Below are positions 1 through 8,502 of a DNA stretch of 64,000 bases, in pieces. The stretch covers positions 248,001 to 312,000 of the forward strand of contig NZ_JAFKON010000004.1 in NCBI RefSeq assembly GCF_022803015.1, written 5' to 3'. A program made the position numbers and the translations under genes. The first letter of the stretch is position 1, and every line of letters starts with the position of its first letter. Under the pieces are notes generated by a model. The model searched no databases, was not told the DNA's origin, and saw nothing but the letters and a program-made list of their open reading frames with translations. Origin of the DNA: Arthrobacter humicola. GTDB lineage: Bacteria > Actinomycetota > Actinomycetes > Actinomycetales > Micrococcaceae.

Positions 1-955
1 GGACGCCGAGCACGATCGCCAGCATGATGAGGGCGTTGACGGGACCGTTGGCGACCAGCGCCAGCAACACGGCGATCGCGCCGGTGAACAGCGCGCCGAC
101 CACCGGGATGAACGAGCCGAGGAAGACCAGCACGCCCAGCGGCAGCGCGAGCGGCACGCCGATGATGGCGGCGCCGACGCCGATTCCCACGGCGTCCACG
201 AAGGCGACGAACATTTGGATGCGTGCGTAGCTGACCATGGATGTCCAGCCGCGGCGGCCCGCGCCGTCCGTGGCCCGGCGCGCCTTCCGGGGCATGAGCC
301 TGACGAGGAAGGCCCAGATCCTGTCGCCTTCGAGCAGGAAGAAGATCAGGATGAACAGCGCCAGGACCAGGCCGGCGGCGAAGTGCCCGGCGGTGCTCCC
401 GAACGTCAGAGCCCCGCTGAGGATGCTGCTGCTGTTGTTCTGCAGGGCAGCGGTGGCGTCCTCGATGTACTTATCGATCTGGGCGGCCGTCAGGTGCAGC
501 GGGCCTTCCGACAGCCAGGTCTGTACCTGCTGCACGCCCGTGAGCGCCTGGGACCACAGTTCGCCGAAGCCCTGCATGAGCTGGCGCCCGACCAGGGTCA
601 GGGCACCGACGATGAGGCCGATGAAGCCGAGCACCGTGATGGCGACGGCGAGCCCCTTGGGCACGCGCCGGTTGGCCATCCAGCGCACTGCGGGGCTGAG
701 GAGCCCCGAGAGGAGGGCGGCCACCATCACGGGGATGATGAGGAAGCTGACGTGGCTGAGCAGCCAGACCAGCAGCCCGATTACGAGCAGGATCAGCCCG
801 CCGCGCCACGCCCAGGCGGCGGCGATCCGCACGCCGTAGGGAATGTCCTGGTCGATCTCCCGGTCGGTCCGTGCCCGGGCCCCGGCGCGTGACCCGGTCC
901 CGGCCGCGGAATAGGAGGGGCTTGTGGCAGGTGCGGCGTCCTCAGCTGGCGTCAT
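1..955 (-). CDS. AI-2E family transporter (PerM/YdiK-like), 3' end beyond window
   Basis: The reading frame opens at an ATG (953-955) and runs leftwards off the window, giving about 318 residues of an integral membrane protein. A charged N-terminal tail of about 40 residues is followed by paired hydrophobic segments near residues 48-85, one near 100-120, a soluble middle part, and more membrane segments near 190-215 and 255-310. The ends of the stretch contain the family-like wording PKGLAVAITVLGFIGL and GSFIPVVGALFTG. AI-2E/PerM proteins (Pfam AI-2E_transport) are usually 340-400 residues, so only a short C-terminus is missing. The substrate is unknown: family members have been linked to autoinducer-2 export or sodium/proton antiport. 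The frame has no stop in the window, but its fit to the family is clear. Confidence 0.85.
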   Translation of the reverse strand, partial: MTPAEDAAPATSPSYSAAGTGSRAGARARTDREIDQDIPYGVRIAAAWAWRGGLILLVIGLLVWLLSHVSFLIIPVMVAALLSGLLSPAVRWMANRRVPKGLAVAITVLGFIGLIVGALTLVGRQLMQGFGELWSQALTGVQQVQTWLSEGPLHLTAAQIDKYIEDATAALQNNSSSILSGALTFGSTAGHFAAGLVLALFILIFFLLEGDRIWAFLVRLMPRKARRATDGAGRRGWTSMVSYARIQMFVAFVDAVGIGVGAAIIGVPLALPLGVLVFLGSFIPVVGALFTGAIAVLLALVANGPVNALIMLAIVLGV

Positions 956-1105
956 AGCCCCATGATTCCGTAGGCGACGCCCAATAGGAAACCAGAAACC
1001 AGCAACCGGCAACCAGCACCGGGCTACGGTCCAGGCACGGGCGACGGCCGAGGCACCGGCCCGGGGGCCGTTCATGGGGTCAGGCCGCCCGGTCAGCCCA
1101 CAGCG

Positions 1106-2083
1106 TCAGCCGGCAGCGGCCGTCAGCGAGGCGGAGATGCCCCAGGTCATGGAGAACTGCTCCCCCGGCGCAAGCCAGCGCAGGCCCTCGCCGCTGTTGA
1201 ACGCGTTGGCGGGACCGGTCATCGGCTCGATCGCGACCGCCTTCGACCGGCCCGGAAATTCCGTCGTCACGAAGACATGGACATACCCGCAGCTCGCGTC
1301 CTGCCACAGGCTCACCGTCCGCCCGTCGGGTGAGCGCAGCGTGTGCCGGGCGACGCCGCCGTCGAACTCCAGGTCCGTGTAGGCCGAATCGAGGTCCAGG
1401 GTCCCCACCGGCCGCCCGCCGCGCAGATCGAAGTCGCCGCTGACCGGTTCACTGCTGCGCGGGATGAGGCGGTCGTCGGCGACCAGCCTGGTCCGGGCGT
1501 CCACACTCACGGTGAGGTCCTCGCTGGGCACATCGCCCAGCCGCAGGTACGGGTGCGCGCCGAGCACGAACGGCGCACGGTCCTGGGAGTCGTTGATCAG
1601 GGTTTGGCGCACCACCAGCCCCAGGTCCTCGGCCAGTTCGTAGCGGACCCGGTGCCGCAGAAGAAACGGGTAGCCGTGCTGCGGAAAAACCGCCGCCTCC
1701 AGGGTTACGGAGAACTCGTCCTCGTCCACGAGATCGTAGGAGGAGTTCCGCAGCAAACCGTGGCTGGCGTTATTGCGGGAGACCTCGGTGATGTCCAGCT
1801 GCAGCTTCTTGCCGTTGAGGTGCCAGACGCCGTCCTCCACCCGGTTGGCCCAGGGTGCCAGCGTGATTCCGGTGGCGCCGGGCGCGATGTCGGCATCCCC
1901 GTAGGTTTCCGTCAGGGCGGTGTCTCCACGGCTGTAGAGCCGCAGGCCGGCGGCGAGTTCGGTGACGACTGCCAGGGCGTCGCCGCGCCGGAGCTCGTAC
2001 TGCCGGCCGGACGCGTACCTGCGCATCGTGTCATTGGCGGCGGATACAGTGCCGGATGCCGGGGGTGTCGCTGAGAGATCCAT
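1106..2083 (-). CDS. aldose 1-epimerase family protein
   Basis: This 325-residue cytoplasmic protein belongs to the galactose mutarotase-like beta-sandwich family, which interconverts alpha and beta anomers of aldohexoses. Family landmarks include a His in HGLLRNSSYDL, a second His in GAHPYLRLGD and a Glu in AVAIEPMTGPANAFNSG, as expected for the catalytic His/Glu set. The frame stays open upstream to 3082, but the ATG at 2081-2083 is the sensible start. It gives normal family length and sits 7 bases after a TACGGT -10 element with no Shine-Dalgarno sequence, so the transcript is probably leaderless. It is divergent from galK, and the pair suggests galactose entry into metabolism. The exact sugar is inferred. 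Confidence 0.88.
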   Translation of the reverse strand: MDLSATPPASGTVSAANDTMRRYASGRQYELRRGDALAVVTELAAGLRLYSRGDTALTETYGDADIAPGATGITLAPWANRVEDGVWHLNGKKLQLDITEVSRNNASHGLLRNSSYDLVDEDEFSVTLEAAVFPQHGYPFLLRHRVRYELAEDLGLVVRQTLINDSQDRAPFVLGAHPYLRLGDVPSEDLTVSVDARTRLVADDRLIPRSSEPVSGDFDLRGGRPVGTLDLDSAYTDLEFDGGVARHTLRSPDGRTVSLWQDASCGYVHVFVTTEFPGRSKAVAIEPMTGPANAFNSGEGLRWLAPGEQFSMTWGISASLTAAAG

Positions 2084-2090
2084 GGTGACC

Positions 2091-2096
2091 ACCGTA
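2091..2096 (-). promoter_or_regulatory. -10 element, leaderless start of the epimerase gene
   Basis: TACGGT fits the actinobacterial TANNNT -10 pattern. Seven bases separate it from the ATG at 2083, so transcription should begin at or next to the start codon. No convincing -35 was found. Confidence 0.5.
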
Positions 2097-2132
2097 CAGC
2101 CCGCACCACACAAACAACCCCGCGAACCCGTA

Positions 2133-2138
2133 TACCTT
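2133..2138 (+). promoter_or_regulatory. -10 element upstream of galK
   Basis: TACCTT (TANNNT) lies exactly six bases before an ATG at 2145. That places the transcription start on this ATG, which opens a 10-codon ORF ending at the galK start. No clear -35 is visible. Confidence 0.5.
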
Positions 2139-2144
2139 GGACCC

Positions 2145-2177
2145 ATGACTTCCAGCAGCGCAGGAGCCAGGCCATGA
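2145..2177 (+). CDS. putative leaderless 10-residue leader peptide coupled to galK
   Basis: The ORF encodes MTSSSAGARP and stops with TGA at 2175-2177, which overlaps the galK ATG (2174-2176) as ATGA. The Shine-Dalgarno sequence of galK (AGGAG, 2162-2166) lies inside this mini-ORF. Ribosomes that load on the leaderless ATG would therefore terminate at the galK start and could re-initiate. The peptide itself shows no recognisable motif. Translation is inferred from layout only. Confidence 0.4.
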   Translation: MTSSSAGARP

Positions 2178-3334
2178 ATCAACCCCTGGACGGCCGCGGG
2201 CTCGCCGCCCGGTTTGAGACGGTCTTCGGCGCCCGGCCCGACGGCGTGTGGCAGGCACCGGGGCGGGTCAACCTCATCGGCGAGCACACCGATTACAACG
2301 AGGGCTTCGTCCTGCCGTTCGCCATCGACCGGGCGGCCCGGGTTGCCGTCCGGGTCCGGCCGGATTCCACGGTGCGGATGCTCTCCACGTTCGGCAACCA
2401 GGGGCTGACCACCGCGGAGACCGGCTCGCTGGCCCGCGCCAGTGCCAGGGGCTGGACAAAGTACCCGCTCGGGGTCATCTGGGCGCTGCAGCAGCGGGGC
2501 CTTCAGGTTCCCGGCGTGGACCTGCTCCTGGATTCCGAGGTTCCGCGAGGGGCCGGCCTGTCGTCCTCCCACGCCATCGAATGCGCCGTGATTTCGGCGC
2601 TGAACGGGCTCATGGACGCCGGCCTCTCCGTGCAGGACATGGTCCTGGCCACCCAGCGGGCGGAGAATGACTTCGTCGGCGCGCCGACCGGCATCATGGA
2701 CCAATCCGCCTCGCTCCGGGCCACGGCCGGCCACGCCGTCTTCCTCGACTGCCGGGACCAGAGTGTCCGGCTGGTGCCGTTCGACGCCGATGCCGCGGGA
2801 CTGGTGCTGCTGGTTGTCGACACCCGGGTTTCCCATTCCCACGCCGACGGCGGGTATGCGGCCCGCCGGGAATCGTGCGAACTCGCCGCCGAGGTCCTTG
2901 GCGTGCGGGCGCTGCGCGACGTCGGGCTCGAGGACCTCGAGGAGGCCAGCGGGCTTCTGGACCGGGAGACCTTCCGCCGGCTCCGGCATGTTGTCACCGA
3001 GAACCAGCGCGTGCTGCAGACGGTGGAGCTGCTGGACACCCGGGGCCCGGCCGCCATCGGCCCCTTGCTCGACGCGTCCCATGCCTCGATGCGCGATGAC
3101 TTCGAGATCTCCTGCGCGGAGCTGGATCTTGCCGTGGACACGGCGCGGTCGGCCGGCGCGGTCGGCGCCCGCATGACCGGCGGCGGCTTCGGCGGCTCCG
3201 CGATCGCCCTGACCCCGGCGGGATCGGCGCAGCAGGTGCGCTCCGCCGTCGAACGTGCCTTCGCCCGGGCCGGGTATGCCGCGCCGGAGATCTTCAGCGT
3301 CAGCCCCGCGGCCGGAGCCATGCGGCTGGCCTAG
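2174..3334 (+). CDS. galK: galactokinase
   Basis: Galactokinase phosphorylates alpha-D-galactose with ATP to galactose 1-phosphate, the first committed Leloir step. The protein has 386 residues, typical for the family. The N-terminal galactokinase signature (GRVNLIGEHTDYNEG) begins at residue 30, the GHMP-kinase ATP loop (PRGAGLSSSHA) at about 124, the catalytic Asp lies in IMDQ (residue 176), and the third GHMP motif (MTGGGFGGSA) is near the C-terminus. The ATG at 2174 has AGGAG seven bases upstream. No galT or galE lies beside it; the only sugar partner is the divergent mutarotase-like gene. Translation may be coupled to a preceding leaderless mini-ORF. Confidence 0.97.
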   Translation: MNQPLDGRGLAARFETVFGARPDGVWQAPGRVNLIGEHTDYNEGFVLPFAIDRAARVAVRVRPDSTVRMLSTFGNQGLTTAETGSLARASARGWTKYPLGVIWALQQRGLQVPGVDLLLDSEVPRGAGLSSSHAIECAVISALNGLMDAGLSVQDMVLATQRAENDFVGAPTGIMDQSASLRATAGHAVFLDCRDQSVRLVPFDADAAGLVLLVVDTRVSHSHADGGYAARRESCELAAEVLGVRALRDVGLEDLEEASGLLDRETFRRLRHVVTENQRVLQTVELLDTRGPAAIGPLLDASHASMRDDFEISCAELDLAVDTARSAGAVGARMTGGGFGGSAIALTPAGSAQQVRSAVERAFARAGYAAPEIFSVSPAAGAMRLA

Positions 3335-3342
3335 GCGGGGCG

Positions 3343-3348
3343 TAGTCT
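3343..3348 (+). promoter_or_regulatory. -10 element, leaderless start of the thiolase gene
   Basis: TAGTCT is followed by six bases and then the ATG at 3355, nine bases after the galK stop. No Shine-Dalgarno sequence is present. The thiolase gene therefore probably has its own leaderless promoter rather than depending on galK transcription. Confidence 0.5.
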
Positions 3349-3354
3349 GGGCGC

Positions 3355-4593
3355 ATGCCAGAAGCTGTCATCGTTTCTACTGCCCGGAGCCCGATCGGCC
3401 GTGCGTTCAAGGGGTCCCTGAAAGACGAACGGCCGGACGATCTCGCCGCGGCCATGATCACGGCGGCCCTCGCCGGGATTCCGGAGTTCGACGCCGCCGC
3501 CGGGGCCGGCCACGGCCTGGACGACATCTATCTGGGGTGCGCCGAGCCAAGCGGCGAGGCCGGCTCCAACATGGCCCGTGTGGTCAGCATCCTGGCCGGG
3601 CTGGACAACGTTCCGGCCGCCACGATCAACCGTTTTTGTGCCTCCAGCCTGCAGACGCTCCGGATGGCCTTCCACGCCATCAAGGCCGGCGAAGGCCAGG
3701 CGTTCGTGGCCGCCGGGGTTGAGGCCGTGTCGCGCTACCGGGACTGGGCCGGTGCCGGCGAGACCGACGCCAGCACGCACAATCCGCGCTTTGAGGCGGC
3801 CCGGAAACGCACCGAGGCCCGCGCGGCCGCCAACACGCCGTGGACCGACCCGCGGCTGGGCGGCCGGATGCCGGACGTGTACATCGCCATGGGCCAGACG
3901 GCGGAGAACGTCGCCACAAGCTACGGCATCACCCGTCAGGAGCAGGACGCCTGGGCGGTGCTCAGCCAGAACCGGGCCGAGGCGGCCATCGCTTCCGGGT
4001 TCTACGCCCGCGAAATCACCCCCTATACCCGCGCCGACGGCTCGGTGGTGGACCGCGACGATTCACCGCGGCCCGGGGTGACAGCAGAGGCGGTCGGTGC
4101 CCTGCAGCCGGTTTTCCGCAGCGGCGGCACCGTGACGGCCGGGAACGCGTGCCCCCTCAACGACGGGGCCGCCGCCGTCGTGGTTATGAGTGATTCTCGC
4201 GCCCGCGAACTGGGCCTCGAGCCGCTTGCGCGGATCGTCTCCACCGGTGTCAGCGCCCTGTCCGCGGAGTTGATGGGCATGGGGCCGGTGGCAGCGACCC
4301 GCCGGGCGCTCACGATCGCCGGGCTGACCATCGGGGACATCGACCTCGTGGAGCTCAACGAGGCCTTCGCGGTCCAGGTGGTGGCCAGCGCCCGGGAGCT
4401 CGGCATCGATCCGGAGATACTCAATGTCCATGGCGGCGCCATTGCCCTTGGCCATCCCTTCGGGATGACCGGCGCACGCATGACCACCACGCTGATCAAT
4501 GGGCTCCGCGCCCGCGACGCCTCTTTGGGACTGGCCACGCTGTGCGTCGGCGGCGGCCAGGGCATGGCGGTTGTGTTCGAGCGGCTCAGCTGA
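3355..4593 (+). CDS. thiolase family protein (acetyl-CoA C-acyltransferase)
   Basis: This 412-residue protein is a thiolase, which either cleaves 3-ketoacyl-CoA with CoA or condenses two acetyl-CoA molecules. The acyl-accepting cysteine is C95 ([10 protein letters not shown]). The C-terminal catalytic pair is H367 in [10 protein letters not shown] and C397 in CVGGGQG. Length and motif spacing are standard. It stands alone: no hydratase or dehydrogenase flanks it, so I cannot tell degradative (FadA-like) from biosynthetic (AtoB/PhaA-like) use. An insertion with the wording [14 protein letters not shown] around residue 160 is more typical of the FadA-like acyl-CoA acyltransferases. A strong bidirectional terminator follows. 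Confidence 0.93.
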   Translation: MPEAVIVSTARSPIGRAFKGSLKDERPDDLAAAMITAALAGIPEFDAAAGAGHGLDDIYLGCAEPSGEAGSNMARVVSILAGLDNVPAATINRFCASSLQTLRMAFHAIKAGEGQAFVAAGVEAVSRYRDWAGAGETDASTHNPRFEAARKRTEARAAANTPWTDPRLGGRMPDVYIAMGQTAENVATSYGITRQEQDAWAVLSQNRAEAAIASGFYAREITPYTRADGSVVDRDDSPRPGVTAEAVGALQPVFRSGGTVTAGNACPLNDGAAAVVVMSDSRARELGLEPLARIVSTGVSALSAELMGMGPVAATRRALTIAGLTIGDIDLVELNEAFAVQVVASARELGIDPEILNVHGGAIALGHPFGMTGARMTTTLINGLRARDASLGLATLCVGGGQGMAVVFERLS

Positions 4594-4615
4594 CGGCTTC
4601 CTGCTGAGCCGCATA

Positions 4616-4651
4616 CGAGAGGAGCCCCGCCATTGGGCGGGGCTCCTCTCG
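4616..4651. terminator. strong inverted repeat between convergent genes
   Basis: A perfect 16-bp stem (4616-4631 with 4636-4651) closes a 4-base ATTG loop. It lies between the converging thiolase and Bax-inhibitor genes and could stop transcription from both sides. Neither flank has a long T run. Confidence 0.85.
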
Positions 4652-4682
4652 GGAAATCAGGGTCGTTCAGGAACGACGCCGG

Positions 4683-5600
4683 TCAGTCGTCGCCGCGCAG
4701 GATGGCCAGGAGTCGGATGATTTCGACGTAGAGCCAGACCAGCGTGACCGTGAGGCCGAAGGCTGCGGTCCAGGAGAAGCGCTGCGGGGCGCCGGCGTTG
4801 ATGGCCGCCTCGATCGACGTGAAGTCCATGATCAGGGAGAAGGCGGCCAGGCCGATCGCCAGGAAGCCGATGAAGACGCCGAGCGGGATGCCCATGATCT
4901 CCACGCTGGTGCTCAGGCCAAACGGCGTGGTCACGGCCCCGGTCATCATCATGACGACGTTGACGAGGGCAAACACCGCATAGCCGATCAGGGCGATCAT
5001 GAAGAACCGCATGAGCTTGGGCGTCGCCCGGACCTTGCCGCTCTTGAACAGCACGAGCGTCACGGCGAAGACGGACAGCGTCCCGACGACGGCCTGGATG
5101 CCGACTCCCGGGAACAGGTTGTCAAGGATGCGGGTCAGGCCGCCGAGGAAGAACCCTTCGAGCAGGGCGTAGGCCAGGATAAGTCCGGGCGACGGCTGCT
5201 TCTTGAAGGTGTTGACCATTGCCAGGGCGAAGCCGCCGAGGGCTCCGAGGATCATCAGCATGGATCCGGTGCCCTGCGGGACGGCGAGCGCCACTGCCGC
5301 GCCGACTACCAGGATGCCGAGGCACCCCGCGGTCTTGACGATGACGTCGTCGTACGTCATCCGTCCAATGTCAGCCGGCCCGGCCGCCGGGCGGTTGTAC
5401 AGGTCCTGGAGCTGTTCCTGGGTCATGCCCTGCTGGGCCGCATTCCACCCGCCCTGGACCGGGGCCTGACCGTAAGCGGTCTGGCCATACGGGTTCTGAC
5501 CGTACGGGGCCTGACCGTACGGGGCCTGCGGGGCAGGCGGTGCCTGGGTGGCTTCGCGGAAATTCTTTCCGCTGAAGATCGGGTTTCCGCCATGTGCCAT
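4683..5600 (-). CDS. Bax inhibitor-1/YccA family membrane protein
   Basis: This 305-residue protein has a Gly/Pro/Tyr/Gln-rich cytoplasmic N-terminus with four or more PYGQ/AYGQ pentad repeats (residues about 26-47). About seven hydrophobic segments follow between residues 85 and 300. The length and segment pattern match the bacterial BI-1/YccA (UPF0005, TMBIM) family, whose members are proposed calcium-leak channels or protease-interacting proteins. The ATG at 5600 has GGAGG upstream. The repeats are encoded by near-identical 15-base units and could vary in number between strains. It appears to be a single-gene unit, converging on the thiolase terminator. Confidence 0.88.
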   Translation of the reverse strand: MAHGGNPIFSGKNFREATQAPPAPQAPYGQAPYGQNPYGQTAYGQAPVQGGWNAAQQGMTQEQLQDLYNRPAAGPADIGRMTYDDVIVKTAGCLGILVVGAAVALAVPQGTGSMLMILGALGGFALAMVNTFKKQPSPGLILAYALLEGFFLGGLTRILDNLFPGVGIQAVVGTLSVFAVTLVLFKSGKVRATPKLMRFFMIALIGYAVFALVNVVMMMTGAVTTPFGLSTSVEIMGIPLGVFIGFLAIGLAAFSLIMDFTSIEAAINAGAPQRFSWTAAFGLTVTLVWLYVEIIRLLAILRGDD

Positions 5601-5750
5601 TGCGGGTGTCCTCCAAAATAAGGGGGTGGGTGATGTTCCGGTGCGATGCGGACTAGACGAAATGGGGATTTTATATAGTCACGCTACCAATTCCCACGGC
5701 TGACCGGGAGGGATAGTTCCCCACGGGGACCGCCGCAACCGAACCGTGAT

Positions 5751-6686
5751 CTAGGTCAGCGGGTTTTTCAGGCCTAGCATGCCCGCGGAGGCCAGCCTCC
5801 CGGTGCGGCTCGCGAGTGTGCGGCTCGTGAGAGTGCGGCTCGTGACTGTGCCGGCCGCCAGCAGGCCGGACTGTCCGTCACCGTGGAAATCGTCGAACCG
5901 CTGCGACGGGTCACCCTTCGGCTCGGGGAGCGGGCCGGGAACCGGCGCCGGCGTTCCCGTGCCGCTGTTGATAATGACGTCGTCGATGTAGATGTCGGCC
6001 ATTTGCTGATCGTGTTCGGAGCCAAGCTGGAGCGTGTCGAGCGTCGTCGCGGAAATACTGACAGTACCGGCGTAGACCGAACGCCCGTCCCACCAGATTT
6101 GGACGTTGGTCCCGGGGCCGTTGGGGACCACATGCATGACGAGCCGGTGCCAGGAGTCAGTCGGGACGTCCCGCCGCAAGGTGGTGTAGGCGAACCCTGC
6201 TGGCGACGAGGTACGGAGCACGAGCTCATGGGAGATGTTCTGCCGGAAAACATCCAGGACGCGGACTCCGCCGGCAAAGAACCGGAAGTAGGGAACATTG
6301 TTTCCCGCCATTCCTTCGGCGGCGATGTTGAACCAGCCATCCGCATATGCCTCCGTGGTCCCGGGGGTCAGGCCCACCGTCAGCCTGGCGATGGAGCCCG
6401 GCACCGCGGTGGTGTGCAGGAGGGCGGCACAGTTCCCGGAGTGCGAGAGCCCGGTGGACACAGAGGCGTTCCCCGTCCCGGCCGCGGAAATGCCGAACCC
6501 GTCCAGGGTGCCTGCCTCGAAGCTGGACGCCGCGGCCTGGATCCCCGGATAGGGGTCCCTGAGTGCCTCGGTGGAGGCAACGCAGGCCTGCGCCCCGGCG
6601 GTTTCGGGGCCCAGGCTGAGCGCCGGGAGGCCCAGGATCGCCAGTACAAGCGAACCCGCGAGGCACAGCTTGACCACCCGGTTCAT
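5751..6686 (-). CDS. secreted protein of unknown function with lectin-like fold features
   Basis: This 311-residue protein starts with a Sec signal peptide (charged NRVVK, hydrophobic core, cleavage near AGA-QA around residue 33). The body, with alternating short strands and wording such as ADGWFNIAAEGM, SWHRLVMHVVPNG, VQIWWDGRSVY and ADIYIDDVIINSG, resembles LamG/concanavalin-A-like jelly rolls that bind or cleave carbohydrate. A Pro/Glu-rich linker and a tail of SRTL-type repeats end the protein. The longer frame reaches 6917, but the ATG at 6686 has GGAGGG seven bases upstream and places the signal peptide at the N-terminus. I see no catalytic motif or sorting signal. Function unknown; a ligand-binding role is a guess. 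Confidence 0.7.
   Translation of the reverse strand: MNRVVKLCLAGSLVLAILGLPALSLGPETAGAQACVASTEALRDPYPGIQAAASSFEAGTLDGFGISAAGTGNASVSTGLSHSGNCAALLHTTAVPGSIARLTVGLTPGTTEAYADGWFNIAAEGMAGNNVPYFRFFAGGVRVLDVFRQNISHELVLRTSSPAGFAYTTLRRDVPTDSWHRLVMHVVPNGPGTNVQIWWDGRSVYAGTVSISATTLDTLQLGSEHDQQMADIYIDDVIINSGTGTPAPVPGPLPEPKGDPSQRFDDFHGDGQSGLLAAGTVTSRTLTSRTLASRTGRLASAGMLGLKNPLT
5803..5847 (-). repeat. three tandem 15-base coding repeats
   Basis: Three 15-base units (5803-5817, 5818-5832, 5833-5847) differ by one to three bases. They encode a repeated five-residue Ser-Arg-Thr-Leu/Gly-Thr/Ala pattern at the C-terminus of the secreted protein. Confidence 0.8.
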
Positions 6687-7152
6687 CAGTCGGCCCTCCA
6701 CGATCGGCCCCTGCCTTCGGCGCCGGCCGGATTCCGGAACGAACGGAATCGGGTTCTGGCGCTCTCCGCACCATAACGCCGGCGGGCTTGGAAAAAGCTT
6801 GGGGGTGGCGGTTCCGCGGGCCGGAGCGTACGTGCCCAGCCGCCCGCGCCAGCCCTGGGTGGCCCGGCGAATTGCGGACCGGGCAGGCCACTGTTTAGGC
6901 ATACTCGGAATCAACAAAAGTTTTCTTTAGCTGGGCTACAGCAAGGTGTCGGCGGCGCTACACGGTTGTTACCCGATCGCGACGTTCTCCCTGCTCGCAG
7001 CGGCATTCTTTGGGTCGCCCGGGCTGTAGCATAGGCCACACAGGGTGACGGACATCACAACACATGATCGTATTGCCAGACGCTCGTCCCCTGACCGTTC
7101 GCAACGGTTGCAAAGGCGCAACCCACAGCACCCCCATGTGGAGGTTTTCAAT
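6687..7152. other. 466-base intergenic region with divergent promoters
   Basis: This region separates the secreted-protein gene (leftward) from livH (rightward). No convincing gene was found. A CRP/GlxR-like site lies at 7044-7059, and a short inverted repeat (CCGTT, three bases, AACGG) lies around 7096-7108. A GTG at 7045 could extend livH by 36 codons, but that segment is not protein-like. Confidence 0.5.
7044..7059. promoter_or_regulatory. CRP/GlxR-like binding site upstream of livH
   Basis: The sequence GGTGA-N6-TCACA matches the CRP/GlxR consensus TGTGA-N6-TCACA at nine of ten positions. It lies 94 bases before the livH start. A similar site precedes livK, which strengthens the case. 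The promoter it would act on is not clear. Confidence 0.45.
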
Positions 7153-8493
7153 TTGAGAAGCACAACGAGCGGCCTGTCGCAGAGACGGCGCGGCAGACTA
7201 TTGAGGGCTGTGGGGTCAGTATTCGCCGCCACGGCTGCGCTACTGCTCATCGTGGCCCCGGCGTCCAGCGCCACGACCCCCTCGCCGACACCATCCCCGT
7301 CGGCCACCCAGTTCACGAACAGCATCAGCGGCTTCCTGCGCGGCGACGACCGCGCACCGATCCCCGGGGTGACCATCACCGCCACGAGCGGCGATTTCAC
7401 GGGAACCACGAAATCGGGAGCCAACGGCGCCTGGACCATCGGCGTCCCCACCCAGGGAACCTACGAGGTCAAACTCGATGAGTCCACGCTTCCGCAGGGC
7501 ATCAAACTGGCCGAGGGCCAGGAGAACCCCCGCAACGTCACCTTCAGCCAGACCTCAAACCTCTCGGTGATCTTCACGTTTGGCAAGGGCATTGTCGTGG
7601 AGCAGCAGAACTTCATGCAAAACCTGCTCAACCGGCTGGTGGCAGGACTAAGCTTCGGCCTGTTGCTCGCCCTCGCGTCCGTGGGCCTGTCCCTGATCTT
7701 CGGCACCACCGGCCTGACCAACTTCGCCCACGGAGAAATGGTCACCCTCGGCGCGGTACTGGTGTTCGCCTTCAACCAGATGCACCTGCCGTTCTGGCTG
7801 GCCGTCATCCTGGCCGTCATCGGCGGCGGATTGTTCGGCTACGTCCAGGACGCGGGCCTGTGGAAACCCCTGCGGCGCCGCGGAACGGGGCTTGTTCCGA
7901 TGATGATCGTCAGCATCGGCCTGGCCCTGTCCGTGCGCTACATCATCCAGTTCTACTTCGGCGGCGCCACCCAGCAACTGCCGTTCGCCCAGAGCGTGGA
8001 AATCCTGATCGGCCCGATCTCCATCTCCCCCAACAACCTCTTGTCCCTCCTCGTCAGCGCCGTCGTGATCGCCGCCCTCGGCGTCGTCCTGCTGAAGACC
8101 CGTCTCGGCAAGGCCACCCGCGCGGTGGCCGACAACCCGGCGCTGGCCGCGGCCTCCGGCATCGACGTCGACTCCGTCATCCGGATCGTCTGGGTGGTCG
8201 GCGGCATGCTCGCCGCCCTCGGCGGCATCCTCTGGGCCTACTACCGTCCCGGCGTCACCTTCGACATGGGCTCGCAGATCCTGCTGCTCATCTTCGCCAG
8301 CGTCACCCTCGGCGGCCTCGGCACAGTCTGGGGCGCCCTGGTCGGTTCCATCATCGTCGGCATCTTCGTTGAGCTGACCACCGTGTTCGGCCTCGCCGCC
8401 GACCTCAAATACGTGGGAGCGTTGTTCATCATGATTGTTGTCCTCTTGTTCCGCCCTCAGGGCATTCTGGGCCGCAAAGAGCGCGTGGGTTAG
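7153..8493 (+). CDS. livH: branched-chain amino-acid ABC permease with fused exported N-terminal domain
   Basis: The C-terminal 300 residues are a LivH-type inner-membrane permease (GLSLIFGTTGLTNFAHGEMV near its start, then about eight membrane segments). In front of it is an unusual extension: a basic N-terminus and hydrophobic stretch (residues about 12-38) like a signal peptide, a Ser/Thr/Pro linker, and about 75 residues (SISGFLRGDDRAPIPGVTIT onwards) resembling a carboxypeptidase-regulatory-like beta-sandwich. The extension probably faces outside the membrane. The TTG at 7153 is preferred because GGAGG lies eight bases upstream. The gene heads livHMGF, with livM nine bases downstream. 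Hydrophobic amino-acid substrates are inferred from the family. Confidence 0.9.
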   Translation: MRSTTSGLSQRRRGRLLRAVGSVFAATAALLLIVAPASSATTPSPTPSPSATQFTNSISGFLRGDDRAPIPGVTITATSGDFTGTTKSGANGAWTIGVPTQGTYEVKLDESTLPQGIKLAEGQENPRNVTFSQTSNLSVIFTFGKGIVVEQQNFMQNLLNRLVAGLSFGLLLALASVGLSLIFGTTGLTNFAHGEMVTLGAVLVFAFNQMHLPFWLAVILAVIGGGLFGYVQDAGLWKPLRRRGTGLVPMMIVSIGLALSVRYIIQFYFGGATQQLPFAQSVEILIGPISISPNNLLSLLVSAVVIAALGVVLLKTRLGKATRAVADNPALAAASGIDVDSVIRIVWVVGGMLAALGGILWAYYRPGVTFDMGSQILLLIFASVTLGGLGTVWGALVGSIIVGIFVELTTVFGLAADLKYVGALFIMIVVLLFRPQGILGRKERVG

Positions 8494-8502
8494 GAGACAG
8501 CC

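Noticed and set aside
2084..3082. Upstream extension of the aldose epimerase frame
   Set aside because: It is antisense to galK, lacks similarity to the family, and the ATG at 2083 has a clear leaderless promoter.
7045..7152. GTG start extending livH by 36 codons
   Set aside because: The extra sequence is not protein-like and would cross the CRP-like site. The TTG at 7153 has a strong Shine-Dalgarno sequence and puts the signal segment at the N-terminus.
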